Shown here piece by piece: positions 1-7,746 of a DNA stretch of 11,711 nucleotides. Source of the DNA: Pelagophyceae sp. CCMP2097 (lineage: Eukaryota > Sar > Pelagophyceae); the NCBI GenBank assembly GCA_026770575.1, contig MU657322.1, positions 12,706-24,416 of the forward strand, given 5' to 3'. The notes below the pieces were generated by a model. The model worked only from the letters and a program-made list of their open reading frames with translations, was not told the origin of the DNA and made no database searches. A program made the translations under genes and the position numbers. Numbering within the stretch: position 1 is the first letter of the stretch; each line of letters opens with the position of its first letter.

Positions 1-326
1 CGGCCGCTCGAGACGGCGCATGAGACGGTGCCTCGAAGAAGCCCCTCGAGACGGCCCCTCGAATCGGCGCCTTCGGACGGCCGCTCGAGAACGGCCGCTC
101 ATGCGCATGGCCCCGCGGGGGCCGGGAGCCTCGCACGATCGAGAGCACTGTATGGCTCCCTCGGCCATTCTCGCTAAAATGGGCTTTGGTGGTGTTTGAC
201 CTTTGACGGCGACTACTGTCATGATGCATTCCTGTCATCATACACGAGTTTCTTGATAAAAATGGGCGTTTTGGAACCGCGCCGGCGCGGCGATGACGAG
301 TCTGTGCTCCCCGACCCGCTGAGACC

Positions 327-386
327 CCGTTTGAAAAACGATGCATTTTCAAAATTCCGTTTGAAAAACGATGCATTTTCAAAATT
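327..386. repeat. Two perfect 30-bp tandem copies with an internal dyad
   Basis: The 30-bp unit occupies 327-356 and 357-386 without a mismatch. Each unit holds inverted arms TTTGAAAA and TTTTCAAA around an ATGCAT-containing centre, so each copy could form a short hairpin. It lies in the large DAW1 intron, and the lack of divergence suggests a recent duplication. Confidence 0.85.
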
Positions 387-1134
387 GCACACGAACCGGG
401 CCCTTCGAACGGCCCCCGGGGACTCGAGACAGTGACTCGAGACGGCCCCTTCTTCGCGGCCTTTTAAAACGGCCCTTTGCGAGGACGACTTCTCAACGGC
501 CCCTTGTCAACGTCGCCCTGCGTCCGCCCTTGAGAGGGCCGCTTTTCCGAGTGGCTCTTCACCATGCCGCTCCGGAGCGGTTCTTTGTCGCGGTCCGTTT
601 GAAGTGGCACATGCGCACACACGGGCAGAACTTGGGGTTCGCCCGAACCGGAAAAGGCCGCGTCCTTCAAGAGGCCTCTCGTTTCTGACGACGCGTGTCT
701 TCAAACTGAACCGTTTCTTCAAACTCGAGTCCCATGGCCGAAACGGCGCCCCGGAAACGGCCTGGGGCGAGTCCGTCCTCCGAGGTTGGAACCGCCATTT
801 TGAAGACTGCAGGGCAAAAGTTCAACGGCCCGTGGCACCTCTCGAAGCGGTCGCACTCCGGACCCACTTGCTCCGAGGTTGCGGCGGGGCCGGATGCAAG
901 GGCGCGTTCAAAAAGGCCCTGCCCTGCAACGGACCCGGTCGGGGAGCATCCCGAGATGGTCGCTTTTTAAGACTTCTCATAAAAGGGCGCAGTCCGCCCT
1001 GCATCCGCGTCTGCAAAGGGTCCTGCCAAACGGACCGAGGACCCTCCGAGGCGGAGCTTTGGGCATGGCCCGCATCTCTTTTTTTGAGCCGGTTCCGGAC
1101 GAGATGCGAAGATGAGACGGTGCCCAAAACGGAC

Positions 1135-1506
1135 CCTCATTCTCAACGGACCCGGTCATTCTCAACGGACCCTCATTCTCAACGGACCCGGTCATTCTCA
1201 CCGGCCCCGGTCATTCTCAACGGACCCTCATTCTCACCGGCCCAGTCATTCTCAACGGCCCCGGTTATTCTCACCGGCCCCGGTCATTCTCACCGGCCCG
1301 GTCATTCTCACCGGCCCAGTCATTCTCACCGGCCCCGGTCATTCTCAACGGCCCCGGTTATTCTCACCGGCCCCGGTCATTTTCACCGGCCCGGTCATTC
1401 TCACCGGCCCCGGTCATTCTCACCGGCCCGGTCATTCTCACCGGCCCCGGTCATTCTCACCGGCCCCGGTCATTCTCACCGGCCCCGGTCATTCTCACCG
1501 GCCCCG
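1135..1506. repeat. Minisatellite, about 20 units of 18-19 bp
   Basis: The unit is GGTCATTCTCACCGGCCCC. By hand I count about 20 copies, varying between 18 and 19 bp by one C. Variants include AACGG versus ACCGG, CCTCATT versus GGTCATT, and GGTTATT. The first units are of the AACGGACCC type and the last ones are nearly identical ACCGGCCCC types, which suggests recent expansion at the 3' end. The sense strand is pyrimidine-rich. It lies inside the DAW1 intron. Confidence 0.93.
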
Positions 1507-1731
1507 GGAAAAAGGGCCCTCGAAGAAACCCCCCTTCTTGAAAAAAATCGTTTGAAAAAAGGGGCCCTTAGCAACGTTGACCTGCTCGAATGCCCGACGA
1601 AACGGCCGTCGGGAGAGGTTCACAGGGCCGCCTTTTTGCCGTCTGCGGGCGCTTTCCAACGACGAAGAGGGCTCTTTGATGAGCGCGCTCGAAAAGGGCC
1701 CTTTTCAAATACGCCAAGTGCGATGCGTTAG

Positions 1732-4700
1732 GCCACAACGACGAGATCCTCGACGTCTGCTACAACGCCACCGGGTCCAAGCTCGTGACCGCGTCTGCCG
1801 ACGGCACGAGCCGCGTCTTTAACACGATGACGGTGCGCCGGGCCTTGAACGCCACGGTGGAGCCTCACACCAAAGCAGGGCGCCTGCCAGTCCATCCTCA
1901 TCGGCCACGAGGGCGAAATATCAAAGGTCTTTGGACATTTTCAAAGGCTGCGCCACGTAGGGTCGAACCCCCACATGCGCCACGTAGGTGACGTTCAACC
2001 CGCAAGGCGCGCGCATCCTGACCGCGTCGTCGGACAAGACGGCGCGGCTCTGGGACTGCGAGACGGGCGACTGCCTCCAAATTTTAGAAGGTGCGTTTTG
2101 GGCCTTTTGGAAACACGACGGGGCTGGCTCTGCCGCTTTGGATGGACCCGTTTCCCGAAACTTCGGGGCCGGTGCACCTTGCTCGTGGATTTGGATCGCC
2201 TCGAGCCTTTGCGGGTCGTAATGCGGTTCCTTGCTTGCGAGGCCGGTTCCTTTGGGGGGCTCCTGCACTGCGGCGGCGTTGCGAGGGTCATCCAGAGGTG
2301 GCACACTTTGAGAAAGGGGTCTTTCGACCGGGCCGTTGGACAAGGGACTTATTCGCCGGCCACGCCTTTCCAACGGCCCCGAATTCGACCCGTCCTTGTA
2401 TGCAATCCTTGTATGCAACTTGCGACCCAAACTGCCCCGGTCGTGCAAGTCGGCGCGGCAGGCGGCCGGATGCTTGCAGGGGGAATGCCGTCTTGGAAGA
2501 CCGGAAACGGCCGCGTGCCAAACCCCATCCGGTTGCAAGACCAAGGCGCCTCTCGAAGAAAGCCGTTGGAAGAAAACCGTTGGAAGAAAGCCGTTGGAAG
2601 AAAGCCGTTGGAAGAAAGCCTTGGACGCGGCCAGTCTTGAACGGGCGCCGAAGACGAACCCGTCGAAGACGGCCCCGAAGTCAACGGCCCTTTTGAAAAA
2701 GTCAACGGCCCTTTTGAAAAAGGGATGGGCCCTCTTTCAGCGTCGCTCTGTCAGCGTCGCTCTGTCAGCGTCGCTCTGTCAGCGTCGCTCTGTCAGCGTC
2801 GTTCTTTCAACGTCGCTCTGTCAGCGTCGCTCTGTCAGCGTCGCTCTGTCAACGTCGTTCTTTCAACGGCGTTCTTTCAACGGCGTTCTTTCAACGGCGT
2901 TCTTTTAACGGCGTTCTTTCAACGGCGTTCTTTCAACGGCGTTCTTTCAACGGCCCCTTTTTAACGGCCCTTTCAACGGCCCCTTTTTAACGGCCCTCTT
3001 TCAACGGCGTTCTTTCAACGCCGGTCTTGGTCGACGCCACCAAGACTGGCCCGCTGGTGCTTTCAGACCACGCCGTCGAATGGTCTCGAAGGATGGTCCT
3101 GGTACCGACTCGGGGCCTTTTTGAGACGGCCCTTGCGACTCCTGGCCCTTTCTGAACCGCCGCGTTGAGACGGTCCCGAAGAAGACCCTTTCCCGAATAC
3201 GTTTGACCGGCGACCAGGGAAGACCGACTTTGTCCGAGAAGGGTCCCTGTGTGCGGCGCCTGTGTGCGGCGCCTGTGTGCGGCGCCTGTGTGCGGTCCTC
3301 TTCGACTGTGTTTACGACTCGAATGTGTGGCCGACTCGAATGTGTGGCTGGGGCAAGTCGAAATGCAGCAGGCGAGGCCCATTGATTTCCAAGAGAGTGA
3401 ACATGTGGACGGGATATTCGCCGACGCGATTCCCATTCGGCCGAGTCCATGTGCATTTCGACTCACAGGCACAGAGTCGCTCTTCGAGGCCCCGGTGTCC
3501 AAACTCGGCATTGGCGACAATCCGAGGACACGGCGGCCTTTCCAACGGCCCTTGGAAAGCGCAACGGCCCTTGGAAAGCGCCCGTTGAAAAAAAGGCCCG
3601 ACCTAAACGGCCCCGCGGCGCAAACCCCAACGGACCTTTGAAACGGCCCGGTTCACCGGGCGAAAGTCGACGAGGCCCGATTTCGAGGGTTCTCGAGGGT
3701 CGGCGTGGCTCCTTGGCGTGGCTCCTTGGAAGGACGGTCCCGGATGGGACGGTCCCGGAATGGCGTTTTAATGGCTCCGTGGCCTTCTTCGCGAAGAAGA
3801 CGGCCCTGGCTTGCAAGACTGCGGGTCCATAGAGGCCATGGGAGACCATTCCAAATCGGCAGTTTGATCCGAGGCGGTCCGGGCCCTTGAGAGCCTCCCG
3901 GAGAACGGCGTCCCGGAGAGTCCCTTTAGGCGGTCCTTGCTGCGGGCCCTCTTTTGGCGGCCCCGAGTCGTTGGAGACGGTCCCGGAAAAACGAGGCGTT
4001 TCCGTGGAGAGGCGCGGAGAGGCGCCAGAAAAGGCGGTCCCGGGACTCACAGGGTCCCCGGACGCGGGTCCGCCCTCTCAAGGGCGTTCTTGCACGGCGG
4101 ATCTGATGGCCCAAATGGCGCCTCTTGAGCTCGTGCAACGACGATTCGGCGAGATGGCCCCTCTTCAAAAGGCCGTTTCGATTGCTTTCCACCAAGGCAT
4201 TTGATCGAAGGCCGTGCCCTTGAAGCCATAAAGCGGTGCCCTCGAAGAACGCCGCCTGAATCGGCCCTCTTCACGGCGCCGTTTTAAAAAACGCGCCGTT
4301 TTAAAAAACGCGCCGTTTTACAAAAAAACGTCGGGCCCTTTCCAAGAGGCCGCAGCCGCCGTCGGGCCGAGTGGTTCAAAAAAGACGCGGCGCAAGTGGC
4401 TCGCCGGCAAGTGGCGGGCCCTTCAAAAGTGGCGTCTTCCAAGAACGCGTCGAAAACAGATGCCACCGTCGGAAGAACCGTCGGCGGTGTCAAAAGGGCC
4501 CGACGGAGCGGGTCCACAGAGGAACCGGGCCCAACGGCGCCCCTCGGCTGCTGGGCTCGCCGTGCGGGCGTTGTGCCCGACGGGCAAGGGCCCGACGGAG
4601 GAGCTCTAGCGGACTTTCGAAAATTCCGGCGTTGGAATCCTCCAAACAGTGCGCTTGGGAAAGCCGACCCATGCTCAGTTGGGTGATCTGACGAGGCCAG

Positions 4701-5263
4701 GACAAGGTCCTCAGGGACTGGACATGCTGTGATTTTTGAGTACATTCCACCCGCACCCGAAGCGGCGCTGCCCTCGAAAAGGCGGGGGCCCCTGGAGCAC
4801 GTTCCTTTTGGAGCACGTTCCTTTAAAGAACGTGCCTTTGGAGCACGTGCCTTTCAAGAAAGTTCCTTTGGAGCACGTGCCTTTTTGGAGCACGTGCCTT
4901 TTTTGGAGCACGTGCCTTTTGAAGCAAGTTCCTTTGGAGCACGTGCCTTTCAAGCAAGTGCCTTTGGAGACGGTTCCGGCGGCTCCACAAAAGTTGCGGC
5001 GCCCCCGAATCGCGCGCGCCCCCGAGGAGGATGCCTGCTTGTATGCCGGTTCGGCACTTGCTTGGGGCGTGCAAAGACTCGCGTAGTTGAAAAAACTAGG
5101 CCACACCGACGAGATTTTCAGCTGCGCCTTCAACTACAACGGCGACACGATCATCTCCGGTTCCAAGGACAACACGTGCCGCATTTGGAAGTGTGCGTAC
5201 CTTGGGCACTGCCGGGGCATTGGTCTTGACGATTCCTGGAAACCTGTTTTGGCCCACCTTTGA
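1732..5263 (+). CDS. DAW1: DAW1/ODA16 (WDR69) ortholog, 3' part, four exons
   Basis: In known orthologs this WD40 beta-propeller protein links outer-arm dynein to intraflagellar transport so that it is delivered into cilia. Exons are 1732-1832, 1879-1926, 1988-2090 and 5100-5263. The reading frame is continuous across introns of phase 0, 0 and 1, and the upstream intron is also phase 1. Exon 1 gives [16 protein letters not shown] and [14 protein letters not shown]. Exon 2 gives [14 protein letters not shown]. Exon 3 gives [21 protein letters not shown] and LQILE. Exon 4 gives [17 protein letters not shown] and [12 protein letters not shown]. The [33 protein letters not shown] and SKDNTCRIW blocks are, from memory of the family, near-invariant in the last three DAW1 repeats, including the blade ending in a phenylalanine rather than WD. 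Earlier repeats and the start lie left of the window. The C-terminus is uncertain: known proteins end close to RIWR/K, while here the frame runs 23 codons further to TGA 5261-5263, unless a donor at 5191 or 5193 is used. Confidence 0.9.
1833..1878 (+). other. 46-nt DAW1 intron
   Basis: It starts GTGCGCC and ends AAAGCAG, phase 0. Splicing joins FNTMT to [16 protein letters not shown], which restores the length expected for this WD repeat. Without splicing, the frame before the intron does not connect to GHEGEISK. It holds no in-frame stop, so retention would cause a frameshift and not an immediate stop. Confidence 0.8.
1927..1987 (+). other. 61-nt DAW1 intron with duplicated acceptor
   Basis: It starts GTCTTTGG, the only donor here that is not GTGCG-like, and ends CCACGTAG, phase 0. 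Splicing joins GEISK to VTFNPQG. The 13-mer TGCGCCACGTAGG occurs at 1949-1961 and again at 1976-1988, so the acceptor is duplicated 27 nt apart. Use of the first copy would add eight codons and then the stop TAG. Confidence 0.75.
2555..2624. repeat. 14-bp tandem repeat, 5 units
   Basis: The unit GAAGAAAGCCGTTG repeats at 2555, 2569 (one change), 2583 and 2597, with a diverged fifth unit at 2611. The unit is not a multiple of three, so the apparent Lys/Arg/Trp peptide is a by-product. It lies in the long DAW1 intron. Confidence 0.9.
2679..2720. repeat. Two perfect 21-bp tandem copies
   Basis: Copies at 2679-2699 and 2700-2720 each contain AACGGCCCTTTTGAAAA. This combines the AACGGCCC core with the TTTGAAAA element that recurs elsewhere in the introns (331-338, 361-368). 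Confidence 0.9.
2735..3018. repeat. 14-bp minisatellite with two unit types
   Basis: The first block has the unit TCAGCGTCGCTCTG. From about 2850 it passes to TCAACGGCGTTCTT, then breaks into AACGGCCCCTTTTT phrases and one last unit near 3000. One early unit (about 2800) is already a TTCTTTCAACG hybrid. A 14-bp period puts the repeat in all three frames in turn, so [13 protein letters not shown] translations appear in every frame and mean nothing. Confidence 0.92.
3247..3298. repeat. 13-bp tandem repeat, 4 units
   Basis: The unit CTGTGTGCGGCGC occurs at 3247, 3260 and 3273, with a partial fourth at 3286 ending in CGGTCC. It is directly followed by a related 17-bp duplication (3316-3349), showing how densely arrays are packed. 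Confidence 0.92.
3316..3349. repeat. 17-bp tandem duplication
   Basis: GACTCGAATGTGTGGC is repeated at 3316-3332 and 3333-3349 with only the last base of the unit differing. Intronic. Confidence 0.85.
3543..3580. repeat. Two perfect 19-bp tandem copies with AACGGCCC core
   Basis: CAACGGCCCTTGGAAAGCG is repeated exactly at 3543-3561 and 3562-3580. It carries the same core as the 21-bp repeat at 2679 but with a different tail, as if arrays were seeded repeatedly from one motif. Confidence 0.9.
4277..4330. repeat. 17-bp tandem repeat, 3 units, A/T-tract rich
   Basis: CGCCGTTTTAAAAAACG occurs at 4277-4293 and 4294-4310, followed by a 20-bp variant (4311-4330) with a longer A run. Each unit is nearly self-complementary (CGTTTTAAAACG-like), so the array could fold back on itself. 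Confidence 0.9.
4794..4977. repeat. CACGTG-rich minisatellite, about 12 units of 13-18 bp
   Basis: The unit GGAGCACGTGCCTTT alternates with shorter AAGAAAGTTCCTTT-like or AAGCAAGTTCCTTT-like units. I count five CACGTG hexamers. Length differences come mostly from the T run. The array ends about 120 nt before the acceptor of the last exon. In eukaryotes CACGTG is the core E-box/G-box bound by bHLH and bZIP factors; any role here is inference. Confidence 0.9.
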
Positions 5264-5590
5264 TGCGGCCCGGGGGCGTCGCGGCAACGGCCTCTGAATC
5301 ACGCTGAAAAAGGGACCGAAACCCGCCCCTCGCAGGCTAGCCGCCGCCGCCGCGCCCGCCGCCGTGGAGCTCGCAACAAGGCCGCCGGACAAAAGGGCCG
5401 CCGGACAAAAGCGGCGCCCAAAGGGCGCTCTGCAGCGAAACTGCGCCGTAAAAACATACTTTTGGCGCTTTTCGCCCTGGCGCTGTCGCAAGGTTGACGC
5501 GGGAGCGTGCCGTGGGGCTGGAAGCGAGGCGCGCAAGTGGGCGGTGCAGAAAGCGGACTTTGCAGGAGCCAAAGGCAGGGCAGCAAAAGG
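5264..5590. other. GC-rich stretch after DAW1, no supported gene
   Basis: It contains a GCC-rich run and two 16-bp copies of GCCGCCGGACAAAAGG (5381-5396, 5397-5412; last base differs). An open frame from 5334 to the stop at 5688-5690 could be attached to DAW1 if the donor at 5191 joins an acceptor CTCGCAG|GC at about 5333, but the resulting Arg/Ala-rich tail resembles no DAW1 end that I know. Left as uncertain. Confidence 0.4.
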
Positions 5591-6085
5591 GTCCGCGGGT
5601 CCGGGTCCGGGTCTTCGAGTCGGCCCAGACCCGGACCCGGACCCGCCGTGGGCGAGGCCGGACCCGGAACCGCAAAGACCCGGACCCTAACCCGAGGCAA
5701 AAAGGCCCGACCCGAGACCCGACCCGTGTCGTTAAATTAAAGTCTCAATTCAATCCTTCTTCGTGAGTTTTTACTCGTCTTCAAAGTCGGAATTGGCTTC
5801 GTCAAAGGCGCCGGCGGTATGGCGCCGGCGGGCGTGGGCGCCTCCGTCGGTGCGAGGACGTGTACCACCTTCCAGTTGGAACACGAGCGCCGTGTTCACC
5901 CGCCCGCAAAGACGCGGACCCGAGACCCGGACCCGGACCCGGACCTGACCTCGATTTATCAGGACCCGGACCCGGACCCACATCTGGGTCGACCCGGACC
6001 CGGACCCGGACCCACCCCGGATGGGCGGACCCGAGACCCGGACCCTAACCCGGGTTCTCGCGGGTCTCGGGTCGGACCCGGACCC
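5590..6085. repeat. GGACCC hexamer low-complexity region
   Basis: Runs of GGACCC / GACCCG hexamers dominate 5590-5730 and 5910-6085, separated by unique sequence at about 5731-5900. Several runs are interrupted by CCCTAACCC, a telomere-like phrase (about 5685 and 6044). The hexamer gives Arg-Val or Asp-Pro dipeptide frames on both strands, which explains the long but meaningless open frames here. Confidence 0.85.
5597..5644. repeat. Perfect 17-bp inverted repeat in the hexamer region
   Basis: Arm 5597-5613 (GGGTCCGGGTCCGGGTC) is the exact reverse complement of arm 5628-5644, with a 14-nt loop. The hexamer array thus switches strand at this point. Confidence 0.9.
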
Positions 6086-6237
6086 TTTTGCTGCCCTGGC
6101 CAAAGGAGATGCAACGGTGCCCGTTGGACATGATGGGGTTCGAGGCAGAAGAGCCGCCAGGATATTCAACGGGGCCTTTGGCGGGTCCTCGGTCGAGCGC
6201 GCGCCGCTGCGCCTTTTGGAGCGCCCCGGCAGCAGCA

Positions 6238-6269
6238 GGAGCCGCCCTTGGGCCCCAAAGGGCGGCTCC
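6238..6269. repeat. Palindrome, 12-bp arms, 8-nt loop
   Basis: GGAGCCGCCCTT (6238-6249) pairs perfectly with AAGGGCGGCTCC (6258-6269). It sits just left of the foldback structure, at the change from GC-rich low-complexity sequence to AT-richer unique sequence. It has no T tract behind it, and a bacterial-type terminator is not expected in this genome. Confidence 0.85.
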
Positions 6270-6304
6270 CGAGGATGAGATAGGAGTGAGCAACACGAGC
6301 TGAA

Positions 6305-6392
6305 ACAGGGCCCCGCAGGGGCCGGCACCGACCTCTGACTAAGGATTGGACCTGCCCCTCGAGAATGTTCCGTGGAACGTTCCTGGGAGGCG
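6305..6392 (+). repeat. Left arm of the outer inverted repeat
   Basis: It begins ACAGGGCCCCGCAGGGGCC, itself a hairpin (GGCCCC-GCA-GGGGCC). It continues through CCTCTGACTA and a pair of GAANNTTC boxes (GAATGTTC and GAACGTTC), and ends TGGGAGGCG. Confidence 0.85.
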
Positions 6393-6527
6393 TCTTTGAC
6401 CAGATATTCGACAGCTTCACTAATTTCAAGCTACTTTTCAAGCTGACCTCGCACTTTGCATAACGTCGCCTAAAACGCTTCAACGAGCAAGAACCAAGCA
6501 TATTCCAGCCTCCCGAAGGGAGCCGTA

Positions 6528-6541
6528 GTAGGAATTCCTAC
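6528..6541. repeat. Perfect 14-bp palindrome GTAGGAATTCCTAC
   Basis: Self-complementary over all 14 bases. It lies between the GAAGGG hairpin (6508-6524) and the innermost inverted-repeat arm (6538-6562) of the foldback. Confidence 0.9.
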
Positions 6542-7160
6542 AAGCTGGTTCGGGCATGAAACTGATATTGCATTGCGCCGTTTTTTTGACAAAAATATTG
6601 CGACCTTCGACTGGAGCTTCGACCGGTGCCCGCGCAAGCACCCCAAGGAAAAGTCCGCGAGACATCTACTTTCACGATTGACCATCTCTTGCAAAAGTTA
6701 CAGCCGATTTTACACATACGTAGCTATAAACACCCACCATATTTTCCTCAAATAGAGAGAAGAAACGCCCGTTTTTTTAAAAAAATACGGGCCAACTGGA
6801 GCTTTTTAAGAACCTTCCCGCGGAATTTAGGCAAGATATTCCAGAGGTTGCTCGACGTAACCGTCTTACAAACGGCCTTACGCGCCCATCGGCGGCGGGT
6901 GAACAAAAATCGGAGGTGCCCTTGGGTGTTAACGGCCGTCGCCAAAGTCGCCAAGTCAATTTTCTCGGCCTATATAAGACGTGCCAAAGTTCACCCTCCG
7001 GCGCTGGAGGCGCCTCGGCGCCCCGCATACGACCCCAGCAACTATACCTCCAAAGACCTTCTCAAATTTCCGCGAGAAATTCAGCAGTTTCATGCCCGAA
7101 CCATCTTGTAGTCCTTTTTGCACCAGGGCACGTCACCGAAAATAATCGCCTAAAAAATGT

Positions 7161-7242
7161 CGTCGAAATTGACTTTTGGTGTGGTGCGAAATTTTCAACC
7201 GCCGCGAAATCGAATTCTGTCGTGGTGCGAAATTTTTCTCCG
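7161..7242. repeat. Imperfect 41-bp tandem duplication
   Basis: Units 7161-7201 and 7202-7242 share GTGGTGCGAAATTTT (7181-7195 and 7222-7236) and CGAAAT-rich flanks. It lies within the foldback interior. Confidence 0.75.
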
Positions 7243-7543
7243 CCAAGCTCCTGTGCTATGCGCATCTCCTGCTGACGCCGATGCGCCCAGCGCGCTCAGA
7301 TCCTTCAGACTCGATGATGGAACTAGACAAGTTCACTTTTTTCAAGGAGCTTTTCAAGCTACTTTTTCAACATTTCTTTTGTCGCTTCAACGTGAGCGCG
7401 TCAAGGGCGTCTTCCCTCGGCCACCCAGGTGAGATGGCGCTTGGGACGGGGCACGTCGGCCCCGCGACCGGCCCGCGCCTCGACGGAGGCGCGGGCACCA
7501 TCGGCGCCGCCCCGCCCGCCAGAGGCCGCGCCCCGCCCCCTCC

Positions 7544-7569
7544 GCGCGGCGCGCCCGCGCGGCGCGCCC
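7544..7569. repeat. 13-bp GC-only tandem duplication
   Basis: GCGCGGCGCGCCC is repeated exactly at 7544-7556 and 7557-7569; each copy includes the palindrome GGCGCGCC. It is part of an extremely GC-rich patch (about 7440-7575) set inside AT-richer sequence. Confidence 0.9.
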
Positions 7570-7647
7570 GCGCCGGGTTAACGCTCATCTAACGTTTGCT
7601 CAACGTCCATCCAACGAACTCTTCCCGCGCTTTAAAAGCATTTCCGC

Positions 7648-7670
7648 GCTTTAAAAGCTGCTTTTAAAGC
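7648..7670. repeat. 23-bp palindrome of TTTAAA type
   Basis: GCTTTAAAAGC and GCTTTTAAAGC flank a central T7659 and are perfect reverse complements. A shorter copy CCGCGCTTTAAAAGC lies just upstream (about 7625-7639). It is close to the middle inverted-repeat arm (7711-7746). Confidence 0.85.
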
Positions 7671-7746
7671 AGCTTTACACGCAAATGCAGACTTTTGGCA
7701 ACTTTCAAAGCAGCTTGAAAAGCTGCTTGAAAAAAGTGAAGCTGTC

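Larger units (their letters stand above)
1..1731 (+). other. 3' part of a large DAW1 intron (at least 1731 nt)
   Basis: No WD40-like exon is visible upstream of the acceptor TTAG|GC at 1729-1731, although the preceding DAW1 repeats must lie further 5'. The stretch is GC-rich low-complexity DNA. It begins with CTCGAGACGGCC-like phrases (1-110), then has a 30-bp direct repeat (327-386), scattered AACGGCCC phrases and a long minisatellite (1135-1506). The long open frame across 604-1731 translates the minisatellite into repeated RSFSPAPVILTGPG-like peptide. I regard that as an artefact of repeat periodicity, not a protein. Confidence 0.65.
2091..5099 (+). other. 3009-nt DAW1 intron made largely of minisatellites
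   Basis: The donor is GTGCGTTTT and the acceptor is AAACTAG, phase 1; the split glycine codon G|GC is restored. Inside are at least nine separate short tandem arrays (unit lengths 13, 14, 16-18, 17, 19 and 21 bp) with low-complexity linkers. I found no recognisable exon, transposase or RNA gene. Stretches outside listed arrays (2091-2554, 3004-3246, 3350-3542, 3590-4276, 4331-4793) hold only dispersed AACGGCCC, GGTCCCGGA and GTGGCTCCTTGG phrases. Conservation of the flanking exons argues that an intron this long is tolerated and spliced. Confidence 0.8.

Noticed and set aside
1..110. Cloning linker or vector contamination suggested by repeated CTCGAG and GCGGCCGC-like sites
   Set aside because: CTCGAGACGG and CGGCCGCTCGAG phrases are part of the same low-complexity theme seen through the intron, with no vector backbone.
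1135..1506. CRISPR array
   Set aside because: Units are directly abutting 18-19 bp repeats without unique spacers, in a eukaryotic intron.
604..1731. 375-codon plus-strand open frame and overlapping 147-codon frame
   Set aside because: Most of the translation is minisatellite (18-19 bp unit) read through, and it ends at the acceptor of a DAW1 exon. No domain, no codon bias, and the sequence lies in an intron.
1950..1988. tRNA T-arm-like AGGGTCGAACCCCCA near a DAW1 acceptor
   Set aside because: It lies within a 61-nt intron, is framed by a 13-bp direct repeat, and no other tRNA parts exist. Chance resemblance.
2091..2964. Several 190-220 codon frames on both strands within the long intron
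   Set aside because: They read through 14-bp arrays and low-complexity DNA, occur in all frames, and have no recognisable domain.
5771..6328. 185-codon minus-strand frame rich in Arg-Val and Gly-Ser
   Set aside because: The bulk is the GGACCC hexamer in translation. Only the last dozen residues look protein-like, reported as a low-interest finding.
7367..7592. Overlapping Ala/Pro/Arg-rich frames in the GC island
   Set aside because: Driven by extreme GC content and a 13-bp tandem duplication; the frames are open on both strands, as expected from composition alone.
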